Below the pieces are notes generated by a model. It worked only from the letters and a program-made list of their open reading frames with translations, did not search any database and was not told the origin of the DNA. A DNA stretch of 64,000 bases from Marinospirillum sp035271045 (lineage in GTDB: Bacteria; Pseudomonadota; Gammaproteobacteria; Pseudomonadales; Halomonadaceae): positions 1 to 64,000 of the forward strand of contig NZ_DATESC010000001.1 of assembly GCF_035271045.1 (NCBI RefSeq), read 5' to 3'. The translations under genes were made by a program, and so were the position numbers. Shown here in pieces: positions 53,936 to 63,015 of the stretch; position 1 is the first letter of the stretch; each line of letters starts with the position of its first letter.

Positions 53936-53942
53936 CTCTTAT

Positions 53943-54845
53943 TCAGGCGTTCCTAACTGCTCGATTAGCCCAATAAACCCCAAAAACTGTAACAGCTACG
54001 CCCACCAAAGCTAAGCCAGTCATTTGCTCATCAAATAACCACCAAGCCTCTAAAGCGGTTAAAGGTGGCACTAGATAAAAATAGCTGGCTGTACGGGTAG
54101 ATTCACCGGCTTTTATCATCACTAGCAGTAATAAAATTGCACCCACTGAAAGCACTAAAACAGACCAGCCTAAAGCTAATATAAAATCTGGATGCCACTG
54201 GGCTGCACCTTCACCTTTAATAACCACCATTAACAAGGTCAGTACCAAGGTAGCACAATACTGAATAAAAGAAGCAGACAAGGGCGATTGTGCTTCACAA
54301 GCATTTTTAGAATAGATAGTGCCCAAAGTTATACCTAACAATGCCAGTAGCACCCAAGCCAAGCCTTGCCAAGTTAAGTTCACTGCTTGTAATTGCATCA
54401 TTGATGTTTGCTGTAGAACCAACATGACTCCAGCTAAACCCAATATTAGCCCTAACCACTGGCGTAAACCTAACCGTTGCTGCCAAACAAAATAGACCAC
54501 TACGCCCGTTAACAAAGGCTGTAAACCCACCAATAAAGCTGTTAAACCCGCTGGAACACCCGCATCTATGGCAGAAAAAACACCGGCTAAATAAGCGCCA
54601 TGAATTAACGAACCCGCTATTAGCTGCTGTCGCCATAAGCGCCAACTACGCGGTAAGCGAACTGAAAAAACTTTTAATAATAAGGCAAAACACAGCAGGT
54701 TAAATGCCATGCGCCAAGATAGAAATACAAAGGGTTCGCTATAAGGAAGCCCATATTTGGCACTAATAAAGCCCGTGCTCCACAAAAGCACAAAAAACCA
54801 AGGGGCAAAACGTATTAACCAAGGAGAAGAGAAAATATTAAGCAT
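53943..54845 (-). CDS. EamA/DMT family transporter
   Basis: About 300 residues with ten hydrophobic segments and two EamA repeats (FVLLWSTGFISAKYGLPY at the start; the second repeat begins near WQGLAWVLLALLGITLG). It probably exports small metabolites. The ATG at 54845 overlaps the end of moeB by 8 bases; an in-frame GTG lies three codons earlier. No Shine-Dalgarno, so coupling to moeB is likely. It is convergent with the Rpn gene. Confidence 0.88.
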   Translation of the reverse strand: MLNIFSSPWLIRFAPWFFVLLWSTGFISAKYGLPYSEPFVFLSWRMAFNLLCFALLLKVFSVRLPRSWRLWRQQLIAGSLIHGAYLAGVFSAIDAGVPAGLTALLVGLQPLLTGVVVYFVWQQRLGLRQWLGLILGLAGVMLVLQQTSMMQLQAVNLTWQGLAWVLLALLGITLGTIYSKNACEAQSPLSASFIQYCATLVLTLLMVVIKGEGAAQWHPDFILALGWSVLVLSVGAILLLLVMIKAGESTRTASYFYLVPPLTALEAWWLFDEQMTGLALVGVAVTVFGVYWANRAVRNA

Positions 54846-55590
54846 GGTTAGCACAACAAGAACAAGCGGGGTCTTTTAGTAATTTTAAATTACGCATTTC
54901 TGAACGCAGGCCATCATAGGTCAGTAATTTACCTATCGCTGGTGTACCAAAGTTACCCAAAACTTTAAGTGCTTCCACCGCTTGCAAACTACCTATCACC
55001 CCAACCAAAGGCGATAGTACACCGCTTTCTGAACAGCTTAGTTCTGCATCATCGGCATTTTCATCATAGATACAGGCATAACAAGGGCTGGTTGCTAGGC
55101 GCGGGTCAAACACCGACATCTGCCCAGAAAAACGTATCGCCGCACCAAACACCAAAGGTTTGTTAGCGGCTTGGCTGGCGCGGTTAATTGCAAAACGGGT
55201 AGAGAATCTGTCGGAGCAATCGCAGACTAGATCAACCGCCTTAACAGCTTCCAGCATAGCCTCGCCCTGCAACAAGCTATTATGGGTAATGATTTTTATG
55301 GCGGGATTCAGCTGTTTTAAGCGTTCACTCGCCGACTCAACCTTCTGCTGGTTTAGGCTAGCATCTTGATGAATGATTTGCCGTTGCAGGTTAGAAAGGT
55401 CAACATAGTCTGGATCGGCTAGGTGCAGTTCACCCACGCCAGCCGCTGCTAAATACAAGGCAACCGGCGAACCTAAGCCGCCCAATCCGATAATCAAGAC
55501 TTTGCTGTTTAATAATCTTTCTTGTCCAGCAATGTCAACTTCTGGCAATAATATCTGGCGGCTGTAACGCAGCAGTTGTTGATCGTTCAT
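54838..55590 (-). CDS. moeB: Molybdopterin-synthase adenylyltransferase MoeB / ThiF family
   Basis: A 250-residue E1-like enzyme. GLGGLGSPVALYLAAAGVG is the ATP-binding loop, RFSTRFAIN the region near the arginine motif, and CYAC with CSCC are the zinc ligands. Adenylates MoaD C-termini in molybdopterin synthesis; ThiF for ThiS is possible, but the location next to prmC-prfA-hemA is that of moeB in Pseudomonas. Confidence 0.88.
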   Translation of the reverse strand: MNDQQLLRYSRQILLPEVDIAGQERLLNSKVLIIGLGGLGSPVALYLAAAGVGELHLADPDYVDLSNLQRQIIHQDASLNQQKVESASERLKQLNPAIKIITHNSLLQGEAMLEAVKAVDLVCDCSDRFSTRFAINRASQAANKPLVFGAAIRFSGQMSVFDPRLATSPCYACIYDENADDAELSCSESGVLSPLVGVIGSLQAVEALKVLGNFGTPAIGKLLTYDGLRSEMRNLKLLKDPACSCCANHA

Positions 55591-55599
55591 GGTGACTCG

Positions 55600-56106
55600 C
55601 TAACACTCCTGTTCTAGTTCATGCAGTGTCGGCAAGTGAATAGAAAAATCTTCTTTCACCTCTTCCATCACCACATAGCTTTTAGATTCTTTAACCCCTG
55701 GCAAGGTTAGCACTAGATCACACAATAGCTGGCGATAGGCACTCATTTCTGGAATGCGGCATTTTAAAATATAGTCAAATTGCCCAGAAACTAAATGGCA
55801 TTCTTGAATTTGTGGCAGTTTACTCACCGCTTTACGAAACTCATCAAAAATTGTGGGTGATTGTGTTTCTAGGCTAACTTCTACAAAAACCAACAAATTA
55901 GCGCGTAAATACTGCGGATTAAGAACGGCCTTATAACTTTTAATAACTTGGTTGCGTTCTAAACGCTTAACCCTTTCTAGGCAAGGCGTTGTTGAAAGTC
56001 CCACTGTATTTGCTAAATCAACATAAGAAATACGCGCATTCTCTTGTAATGCTTGGAGGATTTTTAAATCAATTTTATCGAGCATACGTGACTTAGGAGT
56101 CTTCAT
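55600..56106 (-). CDS. lrp: Leucine-responsive regulatory protein (Lrp)
   Basis: A 168-residue Lrp/AsnC protein, close to E. coli Lrp: LDKIDLKILQALQENARIS, GLSTTPCLERVKRLE (helix-turn-helix), then LLVFVEVSLE and IQECHLVSGQFDYILK of the ligand domain and YVVMEEVKE. It may be a global regulator of amino-acid genes. It is embedded between prmC and moeB, unlike the lrp locus of enterics. A start seven codons later is possible. Confidence 0.88.
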   Translation of the reverse strand: MKTPKSRMLDKIDLKILQALQENARISYVDLANTVGLSTTPCLERVKRLERNQVIKSYKAVLNPQYLRANLLVFVEVSLETQSPTIFDEFRKAVSKLPQIQECHLVSGQFDYILKCRIPEMSAYRQLLCDLVLTLPGVKESKSYVVMEEVKEDFSIHLPTLHELEQEC

Positions 56107-56185
56107 AATAATACTACCTTTTATTGTTTTAATAGTTTTTTATCATGTTAATTAATTTTTGCCTAGCAGCTTTACAAGTCTTAAC

Positions 56186-57034
56186 CTAGCTTCGGCAGCC
56201 TAAAGTGGCTCTGGGCTGATCTGCATAATCTTTATAATTCTTAATATCATTTAATTCAGCAAGGTTAAATAATTCAGCTATTGCAGCGGCTTGGTCATAA
56301 CCATGTTCTACTAAAAGATAACCGCCTTGGGTTAATCGTTGTTGAATAGGCACAAGTAAATCACGGTAAGCCTGTAAGCCATCTTTACCGCCCACTAACG
56401 CAGTTTTAGGCTCAAAACGTAAATCACCTTGCGATAAATGTGGGTCTTGCGGATGAATGTAGGGCGGATTACTTAGAATAAGATCGTAAGTTTGAGGTGG
56501 GATTTGTTGCCACCAATCCGATTGCCATACTCGAATATCTAATTCAAGTTGGCGAGCGTTTTTTCTGGCAAGGCTAACAGCATCCAACTTAAAATCAACG
56601 GCATCAACCTGCCAGTTAGGTCGCTCTTTTTTTATTGCTAAAGCAATAGCACCTGTTCCTGTCCCCATATCAAGCACTCGTGCTTTGGGTTTATCAATAC
56701 TCAGCTGCAAAGCAAGCTCTACAAGGCGCTCAGTATCGGCACGAGGAATTAAGGTTGCTGGAGAAACTTCTAAGGTTAACCCCCAGAAGTCCCATTCACC
56801 TAAAATCCACGCTAAAGGCTTACCGGCAATTCGCTCGGCAAGCCAAGTATTGAGCTTTAACTGCTGTTCGGTTTCTAGCGCTAATTCAGGTCGGGTATAT
56901 AAATAAGCGGTATTTTTTTGCAGCAAATGGCTTAACAGGTAGTCAGCTTCTTGGCGGGCATTGTCAAGCCCTGCTTGTTTTAGTTGTTGGCTGGCGCTGC
57001 TAAGCCATTGACCTAGGTTTATTGTGTTAGGCAT
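56186..57034 (-). CDS. prmC: Peptide chain release factor N5-glutamine methyltransferase
   Basis: A 282-residue methyltransferase that methylates the GGQ glutamine of release factors. The N-terminal helical domain is followed by VLDMGTGTGAIALA (SAM binding) and LILSNPPYIHP, the NPPY active-site loop that binds the glutamine. Its ATG overlaps the end of prfA by 8 bases, so substrate and enzyme are translated together. Confidence 0.96.
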   Translation of the reverse strand: MPNTINLGQWLSSASQQLKQAGLDNARQEADYLLSHLLQKNTAYLYTRPELALETEQQLKLNTWLAERIAGKPLAWILGEWDFWGLTLEVSPATLIPRADTERLVELALQLSIDKPKARVLDMGTGTGAIALAIKKERPNWQVDAVDFKLDAVSLARKNARQLELDIRVWQSDWWQQIPPQTYDLILSNPPYIHPQDPHLSQGDLRFEPKTALVGGKDGLQAYRDLLVPIQQRLTQGGYLLVEHGYDQAAAIAELFNLAELNDIKNYKDYADQPRATLGCRS

Positions 57035-58112
57035 TGCTTAGATTTGCCAATAGTTCGGTTTGCTGTTCTTGCGCTAATACAGTGATAACGCTATCTAACT
57101 CGCCGCTCATGACTTCATCTAAGTTATATAAGGTTAAATTAACACGGTGATCGGTGACGCGACCTTGTGGAAAGTTATAGGTGCGAATGCGTTCGGAACG
57201 ATCACCACTACCCACTAACGAACGGCGGGTATCTGATTTATCTTTGTGCGCGGCATCTTCAATTTGCTGCTTTAAACGTGTTGCCAACCAAGCCATCGCT
57301 TTTGCGCGGTTTTTGTGCTGTGAACGTTCTTCTTGGCATTCCACCACTAAACCGGTAGGTAAGTGAGTAATACGTATTGCTGAGTCGGTGGTGTTAACGT
57401 GCTGACCACCTGCACCCGATGAGCGGTAAGTATCAACTTTTAAATCGGCTGGATTTATATCTATTTCACCCACTTCATCCGCTTCTGGCATTACAGCCAC
57501 GGTGCAAGCTGAAGTATGCACGCGACCTTGTGATTCAGTTGCTGGCACACGCTGGACTCGGTGAGCGCCTGACTCAAACTTTAAATGCGAATACACATCT
57601 TTACCGCTGATGCGTGAAATAATTTCTTTATAACCACCCATTTCGCCATGACTGACGCTAAGTGTTTCAACTTGCCAACCTTTATCTTCAGCATAGCGGC
57701 TGTACATTTTAAACAAATCACCCGCAAACAAAGCGGCTTCATCACCCCCTGTTCCTGCGCGAACTTCTAAGAAAATATTGCGGCTGTCATTAGGGTCACG
57801 CGGAATGAGTAAGCGTTGTATTTCTAGCTCCAAAGGCTCTAGTTCCGCTTGCAGGCTTTGCATTTCTTCACGCGCCATTTCGCGCATTTCTAAATCATCA
57901 TCGCTGGTCATTTGCTGAGCAGCAGCAATGCCTTCTTGAGTTTGCTGATAGGTTTGATAGGTTTGAATAATCGGTTCTAAATCAGAATATTCTTTAGAGT
58001 AGTTACGGTACTTTTCCTGATTACTCAGTGTTTCAGGGTCAGACAAGAGCGCTGAGAGTTCTTCAAAGCGATCAGCAAGGTGATCTAGCTTGGCTTGTAT
58101 TGAAGGTTTCAT
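57027..58112 (-). CDS. prfA: Peptide chain release factor 1
   Basis: A 361-residue class I release factor. PAT in RVPATESQGR is the codon-recognition motif for UAA/UAG, and GGQ in SSGAGGQHVNT (about 230-237) is the peptidyl-tRNA hydrolysis motif. The size equals E. coli RF1 (360). It lies between hemA and prmC in the conserved order. Confidence 0.97.
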   Translation of the reverse strand: MKPSIQAKLDHLADRFEELSALLSDPETLSNQEKYRNYSKEYSDLEPIIQTYQTYQQTQEGIAAAQQMTSDDDLEMREMAREEMQSLQAELEPLELEIQRLLIPRDPNDSRNIFLEVRAGTGGDEAALFAGDLFKMYSRYAEDKGWQVETLSVSHGEMGGYKEIISRISGKDVYSHLKFESGAHRVQRVPATESQGRVHTSACTVAVMPEADEVGEIDINPADLKVDTYRSSGAGGQHVNTTDSAIRITHLPTGLVVECQEERSQHKNRAKAMAWLATRLKQQIEDAAHKDKSDTRRSLVGSGDRSERIRTYNFPQGRVTDHRVNLTLYNLDEVMSGELDSVITVLAQEQQTELLANLSNA

Positions 58113-58130
58113 TAATTATTCCGGCAGAAA

Positions 58131-59420
58131 TTAGAATTTATTTGAGGCTTCTAGGTTAAGTAATTGTGAAGCAGCCGCTAAAAGGTCGCTACGGTTTTCT
58201 GCTGAAGCTTCACGAATTTTTAAAGTTGGGTCATGCAGCCATTTATTGGTTAGGTTGCGGCATAACTTTTGTATAACGTCTCGTGCATCTTGCCCTTGAT
58301 CTAATTGACTAAACGCCAATGCCAATTCATCTTCAGCCAATTGCTGGGCGCGTTGACGAAAGACCTTAATCATTCGCCCTGCATCACGGATACGTAAACT
58401 ACGCAAAAACGCTTGTACGCTATCTAAAATAAGCGCTTCAGCTTGTTCTGCTGCTTCACGCCTTGCGGCTAAGTTTTCTTCAATGACTTCTTTTAAGTCG
58501 TCAACTGTGAACAAGTAGATGTCATCTAAGTCACCGACTTGCGGTTCAATATCACGCGGTACAGCAATATCAACCATAAAAATGGGTTTATGACGGCGCA
58601 CTTTAAGTGCTTGCTCCACCATACCTTTACCCAATATAGGTAATGGCGATGCGGTTGAACTAATAACGATATCGGCTTTTTCAAGTTCACGCGGTATTTC
58701 TTTTAGTGCAACGGCTTTGCCATGCATTTCATCGGCTAAAATTTGTGCTCTTTCAACCGTACGGTTGGCAATCACCATTTTTGCAACGCCTGCATTTTTT
58801 AAATGCCGTGCGACTAGCTCGATAGTTTCACCTGCACCAATTAACAAAGCGCTGCTGGTTTTTAAATCAGCAAAAATACGTTGGGCTAAATTGACCGCAG
58901 CATAAGCCACCGATACAGGGTTAGTACCGATGCCAGTTTCTGTTCTGACTTGTTTAGCCGTTGTAAAAACGTGTTGAAATAACAGTTCCAAACGACTACC
59001 TAACAAGTGTTCTTTTTTAGCTAAATCATAAGAATCTTTAAGTTGACCTAAAATTTGCGGCTCGCCCAACACCATTGAATCTAAGCCACTGGCAACACGC
59101 ATAAGGTGTGCGATAGCCGCTTGATCTTCGTGGATATAACTGTAGCGAGCAAGGTCTTCAATTGAAACTTGATGAAAGGTACTTAACCAGTCAAGCACAG
59201 GGCGTACATTGCCTGCTTCAATTAAAGTATAAATTTCTGTGCGATTACAGGTAGATAGAATGGCAACTTCTTTGATACTCTGGTGATTACGCAATTGCAG
59301 GCTGGCAGCCTCCAGTTGTTCTGGAGTAAAAGCAACCCGCTCGCGTATAGCGACTGGTGCTGTCTTGTGGTTTATGCCTAGAGCTAGAAATTGCATTGGT
59401 TTTACTGCTGGCACCGTCAA
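58131..59420 (-). CDS. hemA: Glutamyl-tRNA reductase
   Basis: Reduces Glu-tRNA to glutamate-1-semialdehyde for haem synthesis. FLALGINHKTAP, the nucleophilic Cys in LSTCNRTEIY and ALLIGAGETIE (NADPH) are clear. The coordinates start at a TTG with GGAG six bases upstream (429 residues). The alternative ATG at 59396 has no ribosome-binding site, but it gives Cys50, as in E. coli; homology therefore favours the shorter form. It is first in hemA-prfA-prmC. Confidence 0.94.
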   Translation of the reverse strand: MTVPAVKPMQFLALGINHKTAPVAIRERVAFTPEQLEAASLQLRNHQSIKEVAILSTCNRTEIYTLIEAGNVRPVLDWLSTFHQVSIEDLARYSYIHEDQAAIAHLMRVASGLDSMVLGEPQILGQLKDSYDLAKKEHLLGSRLELLFQHVFTTAKQVRTETGIGTNPVSVAYAAVNLAQRIFADLKTSSALLIGAGETIELVARHLKNAGVAKMVIANRTVERAQILADEMHGKAVALKEIPRELEKADIVISSTASPLPILGKGMVEQALKVRRHKPIFMVDIAVPRDIEPQVGDLDDIYLFTVDDLKEVIEENLAARREAAEQAEALILDSVQAFLRSLRIRDAGRMIKVFRQRAQQLAEDELALAFSQLDQGQDARDVIQKLCRNLTNKWLHDPTLKIREASAENRSDLLAAASQLLNLEASNKF

Positions 59421-59560
59421 ACGTCACTCCACAACAAATCATTTTGCCCGTCATCAATCAGGGATATAAAATTTGCTCAGGCAATCAGTGGCTTACATTA
59501 AAGCACTGAGCGAAAGTACTGAGCGATGAATCAGAAGAAGGCTATGATAGCACATAGAAA

Positions 59561-61345
59561 ATGTACAGGTATGTTCGAATAATGCTTAAAGTTCCCTTGT
59601 ATAAGTCGCTTCAAGCGCTGTTAATCACTGGGTTATTTAGCTTAGGTTACGGCTGTACAACACTGATATCACCTCTTAAACGCGATACTTTGCCCGAGTT
59701 AAGTTTGGGTGGTGCAACGCAATCTTTTTATACCGATGATAGTGCTTTAGTGCGGGCAAAAAATACGGCAATAAAAACAGGGTTAAATGGCGAATTGATT
59801 TTCTATTTGCTTAGCGCTGAATTAGCCGGGCAACGTAACGACCTAGATTATGCTTTGGAAGTTTATTCTGCTTTGACACTAAAGACTCAGCACCCATTAA
59901 TTGCTGAACGTACCAGCTGGATTGCTCAGTTTGCTCAACAGCCCAAAGCAGCTTTAGACGCGGCTATTTTATGGGCAACTTTAGCGCCAGAAAGCGCCAA
60001 TGCACAGCGCACTGCTGCGGGATTATTACTGCAAAATGAACAATATTTAGATGCTTTTGAGTATTTATTAAATTTTGAACGATTAAGCAGTGAAAGCAAT
60101 TACACCTTATTAGCCAACCATTTAACTGAAAAACATAACCCTGTTATTAGTGACCTTTATCAAAGAATGCTTAAAGAACAGCAGCAACGTGCTAAACCTA
60201 GCGATGATTTAGAAACCGCTTTAGCTTTGTTAACGAATGAATTAGGCGATCAGCAGGCAACTCAGCAACATTTAACTAGAGCGCTGGCGGCGGATGCTAA
60301 TAATGTTCGTGCTTTACAACTTAAAGCCCATTTGTTAAGTGCTGCTGGTGATTTTAAAGCGGCAGAGCAGCTTTTACGTCAAGCCACGCAGAATAATCCT
60401 GAAGAAGTTAGATTGTGGTTAGACATTGCGCGTACACAATTAAAAGCAGCGCAGTTTAATCAAGCAGAGCAAACCTTCGATCACATCATTAGCTTACAAC
60501 CTAACAACCTGCCCATTCGTTTGGCTTTAGCCCGTATTCAAATAGAAACCGATCAATACGCTGCGGCACAACAAACCCTTGAAGCATTAACTGGTTATGA
60601 AACGTTAGCCGATCAAGCTTGGTTACTTTTGGGGCAGCTTGCTGAGCGCGATAAAAAGTGGCAGTTGGCTTTGCAACACTACGATCAAATTATTAGCGGC
60701 GAACCGTTGCTAGAAGCCATTCGTGCTAGTGTGCGTTTATTAATACAGCAAAATAAAACCCATGCCGCTTTAGTGCTTTTACAAGAAAAGCGCTATCAAT
60801 CTCCCGAATTAAGCATCCCCTTAACGCTGATGGGTGAGCAGCTTTTACGCCAACAACAAGACTTTACAGCAGCCATTGAATGGGTTGATGAAGGGCGGCA
60901 ATTACTGCCAGAAAACCAAGAATCATCGCAATTACTTTATAGTCGCGCCCTGCTGAATTTTCACCTGCAAGATTTAACACAAATGGAAGCAGATCTACGC
61001 CAGTTATTAGATTTTGATCCTAATAACGCTATGGCGTTAAATGCGTTGGGTTATACATTGGTGGATCAAACCGAACGCATTAACGAAGGTTTGCTGCTTA
61101 TTCAAAAAGCCCATGCTTTAGATAGCGAATCAGCCGAAATTCTTGATTCATTAGGCTGGGCATTATTTAAGCTTGCGCGTTACGAAGAGGCGTTTGAATA
61201 CTTAGCCGAAGCTTACGCACGGCTGCCAGAAAATGAAATTGCTGAACACTTGATTCAAGTGCTGTGGAAGCTTAATAAAAGTCAGCAAGCAAAAACCTTA
61301 TTACAGCAGCACCCTGAACTTGATTTAAAACCCATTAAGAATTAA
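59561..61345 (+). CDS. Tetratricopeptide repeat protein, envelope
   Basis: A 594-residue protein (587 if it begins at the ATG at 59582) with a hydrophobic N-terminus and a Cys at SLGYGCTT; the lipobox is imperfect, so lipidation is uncertain. The rest is many TPR units, with the C-terminal ones clearest (ALNALGYTLVD, then EILDSLGWALFK). The protein sits just before lolB in many pseudomonads and has no known catalytic role. A -10-like TATGAT lies at about 59543. Confidence 0.85.
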   Translation: MYRYVRIMLKVPLYKSLQALLITGLFSLGYGCTTLISPLKRDTLPELSLGGATQSFYTDDSALVRAKNTAIKTGLNGELIFYLLSAELAGQRNDLDYALEVYSALTLKTQHPLIAERTSWIAQFAQQPKAALDAAILWATLAPESANAQRTAAGLLLQNEQYLDAFEYLLNFERLSSESNYTLLANHLTEKHNPVISDLYQRMLKEQQQRAKPSDDLETALALLTNELGDQQATQQHLTRALAADANNVRALQLKAHLLSAAGDFKAAEQLLRQATQNNPEEVRLWLDIARTQLKAAQFNQAEQTFDHIISLQPNNLPIRLALARIQIETDQYAAAQQTLEALTGYETLADQAWLLLGQLAERDKKWQLALQHYDQIISGEPLLEAIRASVRLLIQQNKTHAALVLLQEKRYQSPELSIPLTLMGEQLLRQQQDFTAAIEWVDEGRQLLPENQESSQLLYSRALLNFHLQDLTQMEADLRQLLDFDPNNAMALNALGYTLVDQTERINEGLLLIQKAHALDSESAEILDSLGWALFKLARYEEAFEYLAEAYARLPENEIAEHLIQVLWKLNKSQQAKTLLQQHPELDLKPIKN

Positions 61346-61359
61346 CGGTATGATTTAGT

Positions 61360-61989
61360 ATGTTAAAAATAATGCCTTCATTTTGTAGGTTCGCGTCCTT
61401 TAAATATCTAGTCATCAGTTGCTTACTGTTGCTTATTAGTGCTTGTACTAGCCAACCTAGCTTGCCCACTGCAACACAAACGCTAGGGCCTAATGCCCAG
61501 TTGTGGCATTGGCAGGCGCAAGGGCGGATTGCCTTTGCTAATGAAAAAAACAATCATTCGGCTAATCTTGATTGGTTGCAAATAGGCTACAGCTACCAGC
61601 TACAAATTTTGGGGCCTTTAGGTCAAGGTAGCGCTCGATTAGAAGGCGAACCTTTTAAAGTCATTCTTACTACCTCTGATGGCAAACAGCTACAGGCTTC
61701 AAGCCCTGAACAATTGTTAGCTGAAAACTCGGATTGGGAGTTACCTTTATCCAATATGGTGTATTGGATTAGAGGCATAGTCGCACCAGGTAATTATCAA
61801 AAAATTGATAAGCAAACGTTTATTCAAAATGGCTGGAAAGTTGAATGGCGACGTTTTGCACAGGTTGATAATTATCAACTGCCTAGCTTATTAATTGCTG
61901 AAAAAGGTCAGATAAGTTTTCGCCTAGCCATTAATAAATGGCAACTATTCCCTGCGCCTACCTTTCCTGTATCCAAGCAAGGTTTATAA
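61360..61989 (+). CDS. lolB: Outer-membrane lipoprotein LolB
   Basis: A 209-residue lipoprotein with lipobox LLISAC, receiving lipoproteins from LolA and inserting them in the outer membrane. AQGRIAFANEKNNHSANLDW and ILGPLGQGSARLEG are typical LolB features. It lies 14 bases after the TPR gene and 2 bases before ispE. No clear ribosome-binding site; a second ATG lies four codons downstream. Confidence 0.92.
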   Translation: MLKIMPSFCRFASFKYLVISCLLLLISACTSQPSLPTATQTLGPNAQLWHWQAQGRIAFANEKNNHSANLDWLQIGYSYQLQILGPLGQGSARLEGEPFKVILTTSDGKQLQASSPEQLLAENSDWELPLSNMVYWIRGIVAPGNYQKIDKQTFIQNGWKVEWRRFAQVDNYQLPSLLIAEKGQISFRLAINKWQLFPAPTFPVSKQGL

Positions 61990-61991
61990 GT

Positions 61992-62888
61992 ATGACAAGG
62001 GTTACTGCGCTTAGCTTGCCTGCACCGGCTAAAATCAATTTATTGCTGCATATCACAGGTAAAAGACTCGACGGCTACCATCAACTGCAAACGCTATTTC
62101 AGTTTTTAGACTTGCACGATGATCTGCACTTTCAATTAACCAATGACGGTAGTATTCGCTTAGCGCCGATTTTGGCCGGCGTTGCTGTTGAAGATAACCT
62201 AGTGATGCGGGCAGCCCAGCTATTAGCACCCTTTAGAAAAAATCACCAATTAGGCGTTGCGATTAACCTGCAAAAAAACTTACCGATGGGTGCTGGCTTG
62301 GGTGCTGGCAGTTCCGATGCAGCAACCACTTTGTTGGCGCTTAACTTGCTTTGGCAATTAAACTTGGATTTAACCCAGTTAGCCGCGCTTGGCTTACAAC
62401 TAGGTGCTGATGTGCCGGTGTTTATTTTTGGGCAAACCGCTTGGGCTGAAGGCATTGGTGAACAACTGCAATCAGCTAAAGCAGAAGAAGCCACATATGT
62501 ACTGATTTTTCCGGGCTGCCATTGTGATACGGGGTCATTATTTAGCCACCCAGATTTACCGCGCAACACGCCTTTAATTCACCCTCAAAATGCCCAGCAG
62601 CATTTAGGTGAGAATGATTTTGAAGCTTTGGTAAGAAGGCTTTATCCTGCTGTTGAAGCTGCTTTTGTTTGGTTGGCTGCTGAGCATCAACACGGTTATT
62701 TAACCGGCAGTGGTGCTAGTATTTACTGTCGACTCGATAATCCAGCGCAAGCAGAAGCACTTTTAAGTCGATTGCCTAAGGGTTTTGCAGGCTATAAACC
62801 TAGCGCTTGGGTAACAAAAGGATGTAACCAATCGTTAGCCCATGTGAAATTGATCGAACACAAAGGTTCACTTTTGAATTTTGCTTAG
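61992..62888 (+). CDS. ispE: 4-diphosphocytidyl-2-C-methyl-D-erythritol kinase
   Basis: A 298-residue GHMP kinase of the non-mevalonate isoprenoid pathway. PAPAKINLLLHITGKRLDGY is the N-terminal catalytic region, PMGAGLGAGSSDAAT the ATP loop and LTGSGASIY motif 3. I use the ATG at 61992, two bases after the lolB stop; a start at 61938 inside lolB would add 18 residues not found in the family. Confidence 0.95.
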   Translation: MTRVTALSLPAPAKINLLLHITGKRLDGYHQLQTLFQFLDLHDDLHFQLTNDGSIRLAPILAGVAVEDNLVMRAAQLLAPFRKNHQLGVAINLQKNLPMGAGLGAGSSDAATTLLALNLLWQLNLDLTQLAALGLQLGADVPVFIFGQTAWAEGIGEQLQSAKAEEATYVLIFPGCHCDTGSLFSHPDLPRNTPLIHPQNAQQHLGENDFEALVRRLYPAVEAAFVWLAAEHQHGYLTGSGASIYCRLDNPAQAEALLSRLPKGFAGYKPSAWVTKGCNQSLAHVKLIEHKGSLLNFA

Positions 62889-62895
62889 CTATAAT
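62867..62895 (+). promoter_or_regulatory. Promoter of prs
   Basis: -35 TTCACT (62867-62872), 17 bases, -10 TATAAT (62890-62895, perfect), overlapping the end of ispE. The transcript would carry a leader of about 115 bases before the prs start codon. Confidence 0.55.
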
Positions 62896-62908
62896 TCGCC
62901 CCCGTAAA

Positions 62909-62976
62909 GCTGGAGTATAAAACTTTTTTACTTCAGCCACTTTATATAAGTTTTCTTCGGGCTGGTTGCGGCAACC
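62909..62976 (+). promoter_or_regulatory. Structured leader of prs (two hairpins)
   Basis: GCTGGAGTA pairs with TACTTCAGC (62909-62917 and 62929-62937, one G-U), and GGTTG-CGG-CAACC (62964-62976) can be extended by GGG/CCC past a bulge. No T run follows. Many relatives have a tRNA-Gln here; it is absent. Could be a regulatory leader, but it matches no riboswitch I can name. Confidence 0.4.
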
Positions 62977-63015
62977 ACCCATCCTCCGTAATACCTCAGT
63001 CAGCAAGGTGAATAC

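Noticed and set aside
59505..59526. Direct repeat ACTGAGCGA twice, 13 bases apart, before the TPR gene
   Set aside because: Too short to separate from chance; no further copies seen in the region.
61938..61991. Upstream in-frame start for ispE inside lolB
   Set aside because: Adds 18 residues not found in IspE; the ATG at 61992 gives the conserved N-terminus directly after the lolB stop.
62881..63015. Searched for tRNA-Gln between ispE and prs
   Set aside because: No acceptor stem, T-loop GTTCGA-like core or CCA end is present on either strand.
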